64,000 nt of DNA from Legionellales bacterium (lineage in GTDB: Bacteria; Pseudomonadota; Gammaproteobacteria; Legionellales; Legionellaceae). Each line of letters opens with the position of its first letter. Positions within the stretch are counted from its first letter, which is position 1. The stretch is from positions 1 through 64,000 of the forward strand of contig JAPLRK010000063.1 in NCBI GenBank assembly GCA_026399195.1. The letters are read 5' to 3'. Below the pieces are notes generated by a model, which saw only the letters and a list, made by a program, of their open reading frames with translations, searched no databases and was not told the origin of the DNA. Made by a program: the position numbers and the translations under genes. Positions 8,826 through 18,709 of this stretch are shown here, piece after piece.

Positions 8826-11446
8826 CAAGCATAATTAACTCGCATGCATTCTGAGGGCTCCTGCCATTGTCGATTGGCATCGTGTAACATCATGATCCGA
8901 CGATGAATTTTCTCCTCAGTCAATTGCATCACATTCACCTGAGGATCGTCGAAAAGGATGCGAGCCACAGGAAGCATCTCATTGAGTTCTCTATCTTTCA
9001 CAGCCGTCATCAATGCCTTAGCTGAACGTGTTTGGCCATAAGCTGCTTGAAAAAACCAGGTCCCACGAGAACTGGCCGTCACGCGGATAAGCTCCATCAA
9101 AACTTCACAGATTTGAGTTTCTGTGAAATGCACCTGACCGCCAATCAACCCTAGCAATTCCCGTAACAATAGCCCTTTGTGGCCATACTTACTTTGAGGA
9201 GACAAGGCATTAAAACATCCCTGGATCAGTCCTCTCAAAGCAATCACCTGCCCCGGACCCACATCCTTTGAAAGATGGGGGGTCAATCTAGGTTCAGGTT
9301 GATGAGGCCTTGCCTCTGTTGGGGTTGAAGCCTCGGTGGTTATCGGAACCATCTGAGGAGAATCAACCAAATGCGAAAGGCCACTATCCGCACCAAACAA
9401 CATGGAAAATTGCGAAGAAATCGTTTCCACTTTTGAGCTTAAAAGTTGTTTTTGTTGATCGGTAAAATCAGGTGCACTGACCACATGCTCAAAATTAGCG
9501 GTAGCTAGTGCAAAGGCCGACAAACTGCCTTCCAATTCGGCGGTCATCGGAAATAATGTGCTTTTTAAACTCTTACTGATGCGCTCATTGTGCTCGAGAG
9601 ACAAATCGGTATCAGCGATACGTTTTTCCAAGGCTTGAATTTCCTCTTTTACCCGTTTTAAACATTCCTTTAAAAAATTTTGAAAGCTTTTTTGAAGTAG
9701 AAAACTACGGTAATTTTGAACCAACTCACCCACACTATCGATGAGCTTCGTGACTTGCGTCATGCGATATTGATATTTTGGCAAATCATCCAACTCGGTA
9801 GCCCCACCCGTAAAGGGAGCTAAGGCCCATTGATAATACCCAGCTCCCGTCATAGCTGATTGGTTGATGGCCACCGCTTGCTGTTTGCCACTGATGAATT
9901 TAGGAAGGCTAGAATTTTCAAGCGATTTTTTGGCGCGTAAATAAGTTAAAGGGGTATCCACATCAAGCTTATAATCTTCAACCACCAAGGTGATCAGAGG
10001 CACAAGTCGTTGTGCTGTTAGCCGACCAACAGCCTCATGCTTAGAACCGGTCGGCGTTGCATTCAGCTCTTTTTTACTGACCGCCTTAATGGGTTTTATA
10101 AATTTTTTATCAAATTTTCTCAACGCATTGACAAACTGTATCTCAGTCGAAATGCAGCTATCCTCGAATTTAGAGAGATAGTTATCTCGCTCCTGACAAG
10201 ACAGATGAGAAAAAAGAATCAACACATCAAGGGTTGTCTGTGGCGGAATATTCATGCCAGGAGGCTGTTCCATCCAAGTGGGGACAAGCGTCAGGGCGTT
10301 CACCAACTCAGGATTTTCCCGGAGCAACAGATTCAAATAGCTGATGGTATCCGCCATCGTTTCCGCAGCCCTCCCATCTGGCTCTTGCTTTTGAGTCAGG
10401 GGATTGTCCACGGTGAAGATAAGTTTAAACAAACTTTGATCCATGATTCTGAGCGCTCGATGGGCACAATCCGCAATTTCCCCAAAATTGAGTTCATTCA
10501 GCTGTTCCTCAACATAAGCCGCTTTTAATGTTTTTGTATAAATTTCAAGTTTTCTCACGAAGCACATGATCTCATTTTCATGATTATCGATGTTTTCTAG
10601 ATAAGGTGGTGAGGATGGATCGAGGAGTTGATTTAAAAAAGCCTCAACATCTCGGCACAAGCTGATACAGTGATTCAACTCAAGTGGAAATCCCGTTTCA
10701 AGATCTACAGGGTGTTGTAGATTCCATAACAAATTAGCCAACATGACCATGACAAAACGCGGAGCACGCCTATCATTTAAATAATTTTTTCTCTGAAAGC
10801 CCGCCTGAAAAAAAGATTTGAGCTCATTGTCTTTCTGAAAACTCATATCAATTTCAGCAATCGCATCGGGAAGCGCCGATTTTAAAAACAATCCAATAGC
10901 TGTCCTCTGTCTGTCAATAGCTCTGGTGCTAGCGAGGGGTTGATTCAACGACTCACTCATGCGATAGAAAGGCAATACTGAATAAAAAGTATCCTCCTGA
11001 CTGGTAGGAAGAACGGAACTATGAACCCCAAGATAGGTTGCAAAAGATGAACGTCTCAATGCCAAATCAAGGATGCCTTTGATCACTTTCACTTCTTTCG
11101 TTAATTTCTTTTCTTCTCTATTTCTCGGGATATCAAAGGTCGCAATACCCGATTCACGTTCTCTGTCGTAAGTCGCACGAACGTCATCTCGTACCCCCAT
11201 CACATGAACAACCGCAGTATAGGCAAGGCCCACAACAGCCACAGCGCCCATGATCGCTTCAGTTTCTAAACTACTAAGACCCGGCGTTAGGGAAGATCCC
11301 ATTTTACCCGCTGATAATAACCCCCCCGCCCGCTGTATTGCTGTACCTGAAATAGACTCTCCATGATCCCCGGCCGAAGACAGATCCCGAGAATTCATAT
11401 TGACCGCTGCCCGTAATGCCAATTCCGTTGCGCTTGGTGATGCCAT
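8822..11446 (-). CDS. Large orphan protein (about 874 residues), candidate effector
   Basis: The ATG at 11446 sits about 7 bases after GGAGGGG; a TTG two codons upstream is too close to that site. No family was recognised. The N-terminal region is Ala/Ser/Gly-rich, with one possible hydrophobic helix near residues 65-90 (AIMGAVAVVGLAYTAVVHVM). The rest is strongly helical and charged, with a coiled-coil-like segment around residues 590-640 (KECLKRVKEEIQALEKRIAD) and a Pro-rich linker near 700-720. The last 150 residues form a compact helical block that could be a separate domain. It stands alone, convergent with mltA. The composition and size fit a Legionellales effector, but nothing specific proves secretion. 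Confidence 0.8.
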   Translation of the reverse strand: MASPSATELALRAAVNMNSRDLSSAGDHGESISGTAIQRAGGLLSAGKMGSSLTPGLSSLETEAIMGAVAVVGLAYTAVVHVMGVRDDVRATYDRERESGIATFDIPRNREEKKLTKEVKVIKGILDLALRRSSFATYLGVHSSVLPTSQEDTFYSVLPFYRMSESLNQPLASTRAIDRQRTAIGLFLKSALPDAIAEIDMSFQKDNELKSFFQAGFQRKNYLNDRRAPRFVMVMLANLLWNLQHPVDLETGFPLELNHCISLCRDVEAFLNQLLDPSSPPYLENIDNHENEIMCFVRKLEIYTKTLKAAYVEEQLNELNFGEIADCAHRALRIMDQSLFKLIFTVDNPLTQKQEPDGRAAETMADTISYLNLLLRENPELVNALTLVPTWMEQPPGMNIPPQTTLDVLILFSHLSCQERDNYLSKFEDSCISTEIQFVNALRKFDKKFIKPIKAVSKKELNATPTGSKHEAVGRLTAQRLVPLITLVVEDYKLDVDTPLTYLRAKKSLENSSLPKFISGKQQAVAINQSAMTGAGYYQWALAPFTGGATELDDLPKYQYRMTQVTKLIDSVGELVQNYRSFLLQKSFQNFLKECLKRVKEEIQALEKRIADTDLSLEHNERISKSLKSTLFPMTAELEGSLSAFALATANFEHVVSAPDFTDQQKQLLSSKVETISSQFSMLFGADSGLSHLVDSPQMVPITTEASTPTEARPHQPEPRLTPHLSKDVGPGQVIALRGLIQGCFNALSPQSKYGHKGLLLRELLGLIGGQVHFTETQICEVLMELIRVTASSRGTWFFQAAYGQTRSAKALMTAVKDRELNEMLPVARILFDDPQVNVMQLTEEKIHRRIMMLHDANRQWQEPSECMRVNYAC

Positions 11447-11542
11447 TTTCAAACCCCTCCTTCCGTCGTTAAGACGAACTCCCGTTATTTTATCTTACTC
11501 TATAAGGGGCCGTAAACGAACCTAATGAAAGTATTGTCCATT

Positions 11543-11824
11543 TTAGGAACGGGAATTATCAATCACTAATTTCAATCGTGGTCGCCCTTCCGCACGGGTC
11601 TCAGGAAGTCCTTGTCGATAGACCTCAAAAATTCTATACACCTCTTGGGTATCACTATCTATCAATTCTACATCTTCTCCTTGGTCATCAACCAAGGTCA
11701 CAGACAAATGCATTTCACGAAAATGACCAATCTTATAACGCTCTTGAAACAAACGAACAACGCTTTGTAAGCTTTCCAGGGCCTCATCCCCATCATGTCT
11801 ACCTTGAAAAATAATATCCATCAT
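11543..11824 (-). CDS. Small conserved-looking protein divergent from hemA
   Basis: A 93-residue soluble acidic protein with alternating strand and helix character (MHLSVTLVDDQGEDVELID). The start is MM, with AGGAG a few bases upstream on the minus strand. No signal peptide, membrane segment or known motif was seen. It shares its upstream region with hemA, which reads in the opposite direction 127 bases away. No function can be given. Confidence 0.6.
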   Translation of the reverse strand: MMDIIFQGRHDGDEALESLQSVVRLFQERYKIGHFREMHLSVTLVDDQGEDVELIDSDTQEVYRIFEVYRQGLPETRAEGRPRLKLVIDNSRS

Positions 11825-11951
11825 GAACTCCTCAGGAATCCCTACTCACTGTAGCGGCAGAAAGTGTTTGGACTTTAACCGCTATAGATCTACAATTTTG
11901 GACTCCAATCGATTACAATCCAGCATCCTCATCACAACTGACTGTTATTTT

Positions 11952-13214
11952 ATGGTATTTGTCGCCTGCGGACTCAATCACAAAACAGCTCCCCTTTCGG
12001 TTCGCGAAAAAGTAGCGCCCCAAGAAGCGAAGCAAGATTCTCGACTTTATCAATTAATGGCCTTACCCGAGGTCCATGAAGCGACTATTTTGTCCACTTG
12101 CAATCGCACTGAAATTTATTGCGACACAGAAGATCCCTCGCATCTTGCGCCATGGTTGGCCCATGTCCATCATCTCTCCACTGAAGACTTAAGCCCTTAT
12201 TTCTACATGCATCAAGGAGACTCTGGGGTACGTCATACCTTACGTGTGGCCAGTGGCCTTGATTCTATGATGCTCGGCGAACCCCAAATTTTGGGTCAGA
12301 TGAAACAAGCCTACCTTCAGGGATGTCGTTTGGGCACTCTAAAAAACAACTTAAAATCGGTGTTTCAATATGTATTTTCCGCAACAAAACGCATCAGACA
12401 TCAAAGTGGCATTGGCAATAATCCTATCTCCATAGCCTTTGCTGCCGTTCGACTCGTTGGACAAATTTTCCCCGACTTCAGCGCCTTAAAAGTCTTCATC
12501 ATCGGTTCCGGAGAAACAGCCTCTCTTGTCGCAAAATACTTAGCCAAAGAAGGCGTGCACCAATTCCTGATTGCCAGTCGCTCCCATGACAACGCACAAT
12601 CGCTTGCGCATCAGTTTTCAGCCCGTGCCCTCACCATCGGTGATATTCCTCAGGGCCTATCCCAAGCTGATGTCATCATCTCAGCCACGTCCTGCCCTCT
12701 TCCGTTCATCAACAAAGGGATGGTCGAACAGGCTTTGAGTCAGCGTAATATGGCTCAAATGTTTTTTCTAGATCTCGCGGTCCCACGAGATATTGAACCC
12801 AATGTATCCGAAATAGAAGGTGTTCATCTCTACAACATTGATGATCTTCAAAAAGTAACCGCCTTAGGTATGAATAAAAGGCGCCAAGCCGCAGAGCAAG
12901 CTGAGGGAATGATAGAGCTCGAATTAGACAACTACATTCGATGGCATCGCTCACTGAAAGCTCGAGATGTGATTTGTGACTATCGCCGCCAAATGAAGGT
13001 ACTAGCCCAAAGCGAAATACAACGCGCCATGCAAAAACTCTCGGCGGGACATTGCCAATACAACGTCTTAGAAGAATTTGGAGAACGCTTGCTCAACAAA
13101 CTCACACACACCCCAACCATCGGATTGAAACGAGCCGCTCGCAATAATCGAGAGGAATTACTTGATTTTGCACAGTTCTTGTTAGAGCATTCCCCCTATG
13201 AAAAAATCACTTGA
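11952..13214 (+). CDS. hemA: Glutamyl-tRNA reductase
   Basis: Reduces glutamyl-tRNA(Glu) to glutamate-1-semialdehyde with NADPH, the first step of C5-pathway haem synthesis. The start was placed at [14 protein letters not shown], the normal family N-terminus; the frame is open 43 codons further upstream without family sequence. Visible motifs are STCNRTEIY with the catalytic Cys, the [12 protein letters not shown] core, the nucleotide-binding IIGSGETA and the C-terminal dimerisation helices. The length of 420 residues is normal. It overlaps prfA by 17 bases, the common gammaproteobacterial hemA-prfA-prmC order. Confidence 0.97.
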   Translation: MVFVACGLNHKTAPLSVREKVAPQEAKQDSRLYQLMALPEVHEATILSTCNRTEIYCDTEDPSHLAPWLAHVHHLSTEDLSPYFYMHQGDSGVRHTLRVASGLDSMMLGEPQILGQMKQAYLQGCRLGTLKNNLKSVFQYVFSATKRIRHQSGIGNNPISIAFAAVRLVGQIFPDFSALKVFIIGSGETASLVAKYLAKEGVHQFLIASRSHDNAQSLAHQFSARALTIGDIPQGLSQADVIISATSCPLPFINKGMVEQALSQRNMAQMFFLDLAVPRDIEPNVSEIEGVHLYNIDDLQKVTALGMNKRRQAAEQAEGMIELELDNYIRWHRSLKARDVICDYRRQMKVLAQSEIQRAMQKLSAGHCQYNVLEEFGERLLNKLTHTPTIGLKRAARNNREELLDFAQFLLEHSPYEKIT

Positions 13215-14286
13215 AACAAAACTCGAGCAAATGCTTGAGCGATTCCAAGACATTGGACACCTACTCTCGGAAGCCTCGGTCATTTCCGATCAAAACCAAT
13301 TCAGATCCCTTTCCAAAGAATATGCTCAACTTGAACCCATCGTCTCCTGTTATGAGCAATACTTAAAAGCAGTTCAAAACGAGTCATCTCTACAAGAAAT
13401 CATCGCAGGTGAGGATCAAGAACTTCGCGAGATGGCCTCCATTGAAATCGATGAGGCCAAAAGCCACATCATTGCCCTTGACGACGCATTACAATGGCAT
13501 TTAATCCCCAAAGATCCTGATGATGAACGCAATATTTATTTAGAAGTCCGTGCCGGCACTGGTGGTGATGAAGCCGCCATTTTTGCAGGGGATTTGTTTC
13601 GCATGTACAGCCGTTATGCTGAAACCCAAGGATGGCTTGTCGAGATCATCAGCGCGAGTCACGGAGAGCATGGCGGCTTCAAAGAAATCATTGCTAGAAT
13701 CAGTGGGCATGGCGTCTATGCCCAGTTAAAATTTGAATCAGGAACCCACCGTGTCCAACGCGTTCCAGAAACCGAATCTCAAGGCCGAGTTCACACCTCA
13801 GCATGTACCATTGCCATCATGCCCGAAGTTGAGGACATCGATGATATCCAAATCAACAGTGACGATCTGAGAATTGACACCTACCGTTCATCAGGTGCAG
13901 GCGGACAACATGTGAACAAAACCGACTCAGCCATCCGCATCACTCACCTCCCCACGGGCGTTGTGGTGGAGTGCCAAGACGAACGTTCTCAACATAAAAA
14001 TCGTGCCAAAGCGATGTCTCTATTAAAGACAAGACTGCTGGATGCCGAACAAAGCAAGCAACGACAAGAACAAGCTCAAACACGAAAATTACAAGTAGGA
14101 TCAGGCGATCGATCAGAACGCATCAGAACTTATAATTTTCCTCAAGGCCGTTTGACGGATCACCGAATCAACCTCACCATCTATCAGTTAAATGATGTCA
14201 TGGAAGGCGATTTGACGATGATCATTGACGCCTTAAAGCGTGAAAACCACGCCGAAATGCTTGCTGAATTAGGGCGCCATGACTGA
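13198..14286 (+). CDS. prfA: Peptide chain release factor 1
   Basis: Recognises UAA and UAG stop codons and triggers peptide release on the ribosome. It is full length at 362 residues, with the domain 3 motif [15 protein letters not shown] containing the GGQ loop. The codon-recognition region is in the central domain ([15 protein letters not shown] precedes the GGQ domain). It sits between hemA and prmC, overlapping both (17 and 8 bases), so translation is probably coupled. prmC methylates the GGQ glutamine of this protein. Confidence 0.98.
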   Translation: MKKSLETKLEQMLERFQDIGHLLSEASVISDQNQFRSLSKEYAQLEPIVSCYEQYLKAVQNESSLQEIIAGEDQELREMASIEIDEAKSHIIALDDALQWHLIPKDPDDERNIYLEVRAGTGGDEAAIFAGDLFRMYSRYAETQGWLVEIISASHGEHGGFKEIIARISGHGVYAQLKFESGTHRVQRVPETESQGRVHTSACTIAIMPEVEDIDDIQINSDDLRIDTYRSSGAGGQHVNKTDSAIRITHLPTGVVVECQDERSQHKNRAKAMSLLKTRLLDAEQSKQRQEQAQTRKLQVGSGDRSERIRTYNFPQGRLTDHRINLTIYQLNDVMEGDLTMIIDALKRENHAEMLAELGRHD

Positions 14287-15121
14287 TATCAAACAAACAC
14301 TCAAACATGGACACCAGACCCTCAAATCCAAAAGCCCCACGGCAAGACTCGATGCCGAAGTCTTGCTGGCTCATGCCCTATCAACCTCTCGGACTTTTTT
14401 ATACACCTATCCCGAAAAGGAAGTATCTTTGCATCAGCTTGAAACTTTTCAAGGCCTCTTAGATAAGCGGTCCGAAGGGGTCCCTATAGCCTACTTGACC
14501 GGTGTCCGAGAATTTTGGTCATTACCCATCAAAGTCTCCAAAGACACGCTGATCCCAAGACCTGAAACTGAACTTCTGGTCGACCTCACTTTAACCTTAC
14601 TTGCAAACATTCAAAATGCGACCCTACTCGATTTAGGGACTGGAAGTGGCGCCATCGCCTTGGCACTTGCTTCAGCGAGATCTGATTGGCAACTTTATGC
14701 CACTGACATCAGTCAAGCAGCTCTTCAAGTGGCTTCAGACAATGCACGAATTTTAAAACTATCTAACGTCAAGTGGCTCTGTTCCGATTGGTTTTCATCC
14801 GTTCCCAACCGGCCCGTCCATGCCATCTTATCAAACCCCCCTTACATAAAATCGAATGATCCCCACCTCACACAAGGCGATGTTCGTTTTGAACCGATCG
14901 ACGCCTTGATCAGTGGAGAAGACGGTCTGGATGCATTAACCGGGATCATCCAAAAAAGTGATGAGAAACTCCTCCCAGGTGGATTATTATTGTTAGAACA
15001 TGGGTATCATCAAGGGCTAGCCGTCACCACCATGCTCATCAAACAGGGTTATGAACGAGTGACCACCTGGCAAGATGCACAAGGGCATGATCGCGTCAGT
15101 GGAGGATGGCGAAAAAAATAA
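14279..15121 (+). CDS. prmC: Release factor glutamine N5-methyltransferase
   Basis: Methylates the GGQ glutamine of release factors using S-adenosylmethionine. The 280-residue protein has an N-terminal helical domain, the SAM-binding segment [16 protein letters not shown] and the catalytic NPPY motif ([12 protein letters not shown]), which holds the target glutamine. The start overlaps prfA by 8 bases. It is the last gene of the hemA-prfA-prmC unit; about 125 bases of non-coding sequence separate it from dksA. Confidence 0.96.
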   Translation: MTDIKQTLKHGHQTLKSKSPTARLDAEVLLAHALSTSRTFLYTYPEKEVSLHQLETFQGLLDKRSEGVPIAYLTGVREFWSLPIKVSKDTLIPRPETELLVDLTLTLLANIQNATLLDLGTGSGAIALALASARSDWQLYATDISQAALQVASDNARILKLSNVKWLCSDWFSSVPNRPVHAILSNPPYIKSNDPHLTQGDVRFEPIDALISGEDGLDALTGIIQKSDEKLLPGGLLLLEHGYHQGLAVTTMLIKQGYERVTTWQDAQGHDRVSGGWRKK

Positions 15122-15245
15122 ATCCATTACATGTACCTTATTTGTGCAGAATTTTTTTTATTAGGCTATAGTTGATGAATAACGTATTTTTTGATATACC
15201 TAGCCCTCTTCAACGGATGGTAAGGGTACACAGCAGGAGATGACC

Positions 15246-15734
15246 ATGCGAGGACAATTGACTGATTCAACCACAGAGAGTAAACACAACGTGAAAACTG
15301 ATGCTATTGGCAGTATGGGTATCACCCCCTATCTAGAAAAATCGGGTGAAGAGTATATGAACGAGAACCAATTATCACATATTGAAAAAATTTTGATGGC
15401 TTGGCGTCAATCGTTGATGGAGGAAGTCGATAGAACGGTAACCCACATGAAAGATGAAGCAGCCAACTTCCCCGATCCATCCGATAGAGCAAGCCAAGAG
15501 GAAGAATTCAGCATCGAATTACGGACGCGGGATCGTGAACGAAAATTGATCAAAAAAATTGAGGATGCTCTGGAAAGATTACTTGATCCAGACTTTGGAT
15601 ATTGTGAAGCCTGCGGCATTGAAATTGGTTTACGTCGCTTAGAGGCACTTATCAAAAGATCCGCATTCTCCCTCATCACCAAAGCGCCTTGTGCACACAG
15701 ATCTTCACAAATGGCTTTGGAATTTTGCATATGA
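15246..15734 (+). CDS. dksA: RNA polymerase-binding factor DksA, 3' end replaced (truncated)
   Basis: DksA binds the RNA polymerase secondary channel and works with ppGpp to tune promoters. ATG 15246 lies about 7 bases after AGGAG; a first ATG at 15240 is too close. The coiled-coil hairpin is present, with its acidic tip DPSDRAS. The zinc finger keeps its first pair (CEAC), but after GLRRLEA, at about 15647, the family sequence stops. The normal continuation carries the second CxxC and a short C-terminal helix. The remaining 29 codons (LIKRSAFSLI onwards) are antisense waaA sequence. It therefore lacks half of its zinc ligands. It may be non-functional, or an assembly join. Confidence 0.85.
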   Translation: MRGQLTDSTTESKHNVKTDAIGSMGITPYLEKSGEEYMNENQLSHIEKILMAWRQSLMEEVDRTVTHMKDEAANFPDPSDRASQEEEFSIELRTRDRERKLIKKIEDALERLLDPDFGYCEACGIEIGLRRLEALIKRSAFSLITKAPCAHRSSQMALEFCI

Positions 15735-16771
15735 GGACCACAAAAAACAGGAACCCCAACAGCGATAGGCTCCAACACGTTGTGTCCGCCAATAGGCACC
15801 AAACTTCCGCCCACAAAAGCATAATCACTCAATTGATAAAAGTCGAGCAGTTCACCTATGGCATCGATGATGATCACTTCCGTTGTAGCATCAATCGTCA
15901 AAGGTTGACTCTTTCGCCCTGTTCTGAACCCAAGATCCAGGCTTAATTGATACACCTCTTGAAACCGTTCAGGGTGACGAGGAGCAAAGAGCAACACCAC
16001 TCCTGGGATCCCTGCTTTGAGGGTGTTGAAACGAGATAAAAATTGACGTTCCTCATCATGGTGAGTACTTGCCGCAATAACGATGCTGCGATCCTTTCCC
16101 CACAGCTCTTTGAATTCCGCACACTGTGCGTTGAAGGTCCCCACTGGCATATCACATTTCATATTCCCTACAGATTTCACCAAAAGCTCCGATGCCCCCA
16201 TGGCAATAAACCGCTGGGCATCCTCCTCACTTTGAGCAAGTATGGCTGTGAATTGATTTAAAATAGGTTTGAACATCCATGGGAGTTTTTGATACTGTTT
16301 GAACGCCTTATCGGAAATTCGCGCATTCATCAGCAGCAGAGGAATCTTCAACTGATGAGCCCCTGCTATCAAATTGGGCCACAACTCCGTTTCCATGATC
16401 ACGGCCCGCCGGGGTTGAAATCTGTTGTAAAACCGCCGAATACACCAAGGCATATCATAAGGCACATAATGACACAACACCCGAGATCCAAATCGCCTTT
16501 TCACCTGCTCGCGCCCCGTAGGCGTCATCGTGGTCACCAATACTTGCCAAGACCGAGCAAGACAGAGCTCAATAAAAGGTGAAACCGCCACCACTTCCCC
16601 CAAAGACACCGCGTGAACCCAGAGATCAACCGGCGTTTTGAGATGAGAACCCAATGAAAACCGCTCACTGATGTGTTGCCGATAAGCAGGCAACTTGATA
16701 CTTTTCCAATAGAGCCTAAGGACCAGCCATGGGGTCAAAAGGTAAAGAAAAAAAGCATAAATAAGCCGCAT
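15407..16771 (-). CDS. waaA: 3-deoxy-D-manno-octulosonic acid transferase, 3' end replaced (truncated)
   Basis: Transfers Kdo to lipid A at the inner membrane. The start was chosen at MRLIYAFFLYLLTPW, a membrane-anchoring helix typical of the family; 31 more upstream codons are open but not family-like. Recognisable segments include WVHAVSLGEV, TMTPTGREQ, METELWPNL, FAPRHPER and GGSLVPIGGHNVLEP with the CMP-Kdo-binding surface. Family sequence ends at RENADLLI near 15650, leaving about 373 native residues of the usual about 420. The rest up to 15407 is antisense dksA. The last C-terminal helices are missing. The 5' end faces bufB divergently. Confidence 0.88.
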   Translation of the reverse strand: MRLIYAFFLYLLTPWLVLRLYWKSIKLPAYRQHISERFSLGSHLKTPVDLWVHAVSLGEVVAVSPFIELCLARSWQVLVTTMTPTGREQVKRRFGSRVLCHYVPYDMPWCIRRFYNRFQPRRAVIMETELWPNLIAGAHQLKIPLLLMNARISDKAFKQYQKLPWMFKPILNQFTAILAQSEEDAQRFIAMGASELLVKSVGNMKCDMPVGTFNAQCAEFKELWGKDRSIVIAASTHHDEERQFLSRFNTLKAGIPGVVLLFAPRHPERFQEVYQLSLDLGFRTGRKSQPLTIDATTEVIIIDAIGELLDFYQLSDYAFVGGSLVPIGGHNVLEPIAVGVPVFCGPHMQNSKAICEDLCAQGALVMRENADLLISASKRRKPISMPQASQYPKSGSSNLSRASSIFLINFRSRSRVRNSMLNSSSWLALSDGSGKLAASSFMWVTVLSTSSIND

Positions 16772-16907
16772 AGCTTCAGGAATCCTTAAAAAACGCTTGT
16801 GAATCCTAATCGTATCATTGGTGAAGGTCAAACGGTTCCTTTCATACGCAACTGTTAACTTCACATCAAATCTGCTAATTTATACTAATTTTTTTAGGAT
16901 AACTTTT

Positions 16908-17756
16908 ATGCCAAACCCTTCCCACAAAAAACCTTTTTTAGGCTTTGGATTAGGCCTACGTACAGATCACTATCAAACCATCCTGCAAGACAAACCACCC
17001 GTAGATTGGTTTGAAGTCATCACGGAAAATTATTTGGTGCCAGGGGGAAAGCCACTCTATTATCTCGATCAGATTCGAGAATCTTACCCGATGGTGATGC
17101 ATGGGGTATCGATGTCTATTGGCAGTTCTGATCCTCTAGATTGGGAGTACTTACGCCAAGTGAAACAATTGGCGGATAGGATTCAACCCATTCTCATCTC
17201 CGATCATCTCTGTTGGAACGGGGTGCAGCACAAAAACACCCATGATTTACTTCCCCTACCTTACACCGACGAGGCCGTCTTGCACGTGTCACAACGCATC
17301 AGGGAGGTACAAGATTTTTTAGAAAGACCTTTTCTCATTGAAAATGTATCCAGCTATATCTCTTACCAATCTTCCTGCATGACTGAATGGGCCTTTATCA
17401 ATGAAATTCTAACTCGCGCTGATGGACATTTATTACTAGATGTGAACAATATTTATGTCAGCAGCATCAATCACGAATTTAACCCCCTTGATTACATCTT
17501 GGCCATACCAAGTCATCGCATTTATCAAATCCACCTTGCGGGGCACTCGAATATGGGAGACTATATCATTGATACACATGATCACCCCATCGTTGATCCG
17601 GTTTGGAGCTTATATCGAGAAACCATCCGTCACCATGGATTAATTTCAACCATGATAGAACGTGATGACAATATCCCAGAACTCTCTGAATTGATTCAAG
17701 AATTGAATCATGCCCGTCACATCACTCAAGAACTCCAGGAGGTCGCTCTGGCATGA
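16908..17756 (+). CDS. bufB: DUF692 multinuclear iron oxygenase (BufB-type)
   Basis: A TIM-barrel, di/tri-iron enzyme of the MNIO family, which modifies cysteine residues of ribosomal peptides. The start is at MPNPSHKKP after an AGGAT site; the upstream open frame is dropped. Metal-ligand segments are visible: SDHLCWNG, FLIENVSS, LLLDVNNIYVS, IHLAGH and DTHDHPI. The length of 282 residues is normal. Its stop overlaps the start of the DUF2063 gene (ATGA), and the likely substrate peptide lies 0.95 kb downstream at 18710. Copper handling is known for bufferin systems; here it is inferred. Confidence 0.9.
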   Translation: MPNPSHKKPFLGFGLGLRTDHYQTILQDKPPVDWFEVITENYLVPGGKPLYYLDQIRESYPMVMHGVSMSIGSSDPLDWEYLRQVKQLADRIQPILISDHLCWNGVQHKNTHDLLPLPYTDEAVLHVSQRIREVQDFLERPFLIENVSSYISYQSSCMTEWAFINEILTRADGHLLLDVNNIYVSSINHEFNPLDYILAIPSHRIYQIHLAGHSNMGDYIIDTHDHPIVDPVWSLYRETIRHHGLISTMIERDDNIPELSELIQELNHARHITQELQEVALA

Positions 17757-18532
17757 ACACCTTACTCACCATTGAACAACAATTTCAAAACCATCTATTC
17801 CATGGCTCAGAAGACATTCTGCCTCACGTCATTGGCACCAACAAAGTACCCGTTGAGGTACGCCTCGGCATCTACAGAAACGCTTATCGCTGGCGACTAC
17901 ATGATGCCATAGCTAGCACATATCCCATCACACAGTGCTGTCTAGAAGATGATTCCTTCGAAGCTCTTTGCTACGACTACATTGACGCACACCCCTCTCA
18001 GTTTCGATCCATCCGCTGGTTTGGAGATCACTTTGCCTCCTTTCTCAAAAACCACCCATCAACCCAAGACAAACCCTATTTGGCTGAACTCGCACTGTTT
18101 GAATGGACCTTAGCACTAAGCTTTGACGCTCCAGATAGGCAGATCATCACCCTACAAGACATGCATCAAATTCCCCCAGAATCTTGGGCCACCCTCTGCT
18201 TCACCTTACACCCATCAATACACTTTCTGACGTTTTCTTGGAATGTGGTGGCCATGTGGCAAGAGAGCACAAAAACTCAAACACAGAGCACGCTTCACTT
18301 ACTTGAAAGCCCTCTTCCATGGATCCTCTGGCGTGAGGGGCTTGAAACCTTATTTTCATCCCTAATGGCCGATGAAGCTTGGGCCATCGAAAGCTTGCGA
18401 AATGGAGGAACGTTTGGGGACCTATGTGAGGGGTTGTGCCAATGGATGGACGAAGAACAAGCGGCGCACCGCGCAGCTTCTCTTCTGAAAGGATGGATTA
18501 CTGCGGGATTGATCACAGAAGTGACTCGTTAA
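17753..18532 (+). CDS. bufC: DUF2063 partner protein (BufC-type)
   Basis: A 259-residue protein with the N-terminal DUF2063 fold (LLTIEQQFQNHLF, GIYRNAYRWRLHDAIASTYP and the SIRWFGDHF-type motif), long mis-described as DNA binding. In MNIO clusters it is the partner protein that brings the precursor peptide to the enzyme. It is translationally coupled to bufB by a 4-base overlap. A long perfect hairpin starts 3 bases after its stop, so the transcript may end here or be processed before the peptide gene. Confidence 0.85.
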   Translation: MNTLLTIEQQFQNHLFHGSEDILPHVIGTNKVPVEVRLGIYRNAYRWRLHDAIASTYPITQCCLEDDSFEALCYDYIDAHPSQFRSIRWFGDHFASFLKNHPSTQDKPYLAELALFEWTLALSFDAPDRQIITLQDMHQIPPESWATLCFTLHPSIHFLTFSWNVVAMWQESTKTQTQSTLHLLESPLPWILWREGLETLFSSLMADEAWAIESLRNGGTFGDLCEGLCQWMDEEQAAHRAASLLKGWITAGLITEVTR

Positions 18533-18534
18533 GA

Positions 18535-18620
18535 ATTGGACTCTGGACAAACCCCGATCTAATACGGGCCCGAGCGCGTGACCGAGCCCGTATTAGATCG
18601 CGGTTTGTCCAGAGTCCAAT
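18535..18620. terminator. 35-bp-arm near-perfect palindrome between bufC and the peptide gene
   Basis: Arms 18535-18569 and 18586-18620 pair over 35 bp with one mismatch around a 16-base GC-rich loop. The outer ends ATTGGACTC and GAGTCCAAT recur at 46381-46390 and in altered form at 7387-7398. No U-run follows, so it may be a mobile palindrome or an mRNA processing site rather than a plain terminator. Confidence 0.7.
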
Positions 18621-18709
18621 AAAGAGATAACTCAGAAATATTTTGGAAATACAAAATAATTATGCTAGGATGTTCGAGCCGATATAACATTAATTTAAAA
18701 GGAGTTTTT

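Noticed and set aside
10037-10528. 163-codon plus-strand frame
   Set aside because: Lies wholly antisense to the 874-residue orphan, without a ribosome site.
18436-18630. 64-codon frame through the bufC hairpin
   Set aside because: Reads out of frame through bufC and the palindrome; basic low-complexity peptide typical of a shadow.
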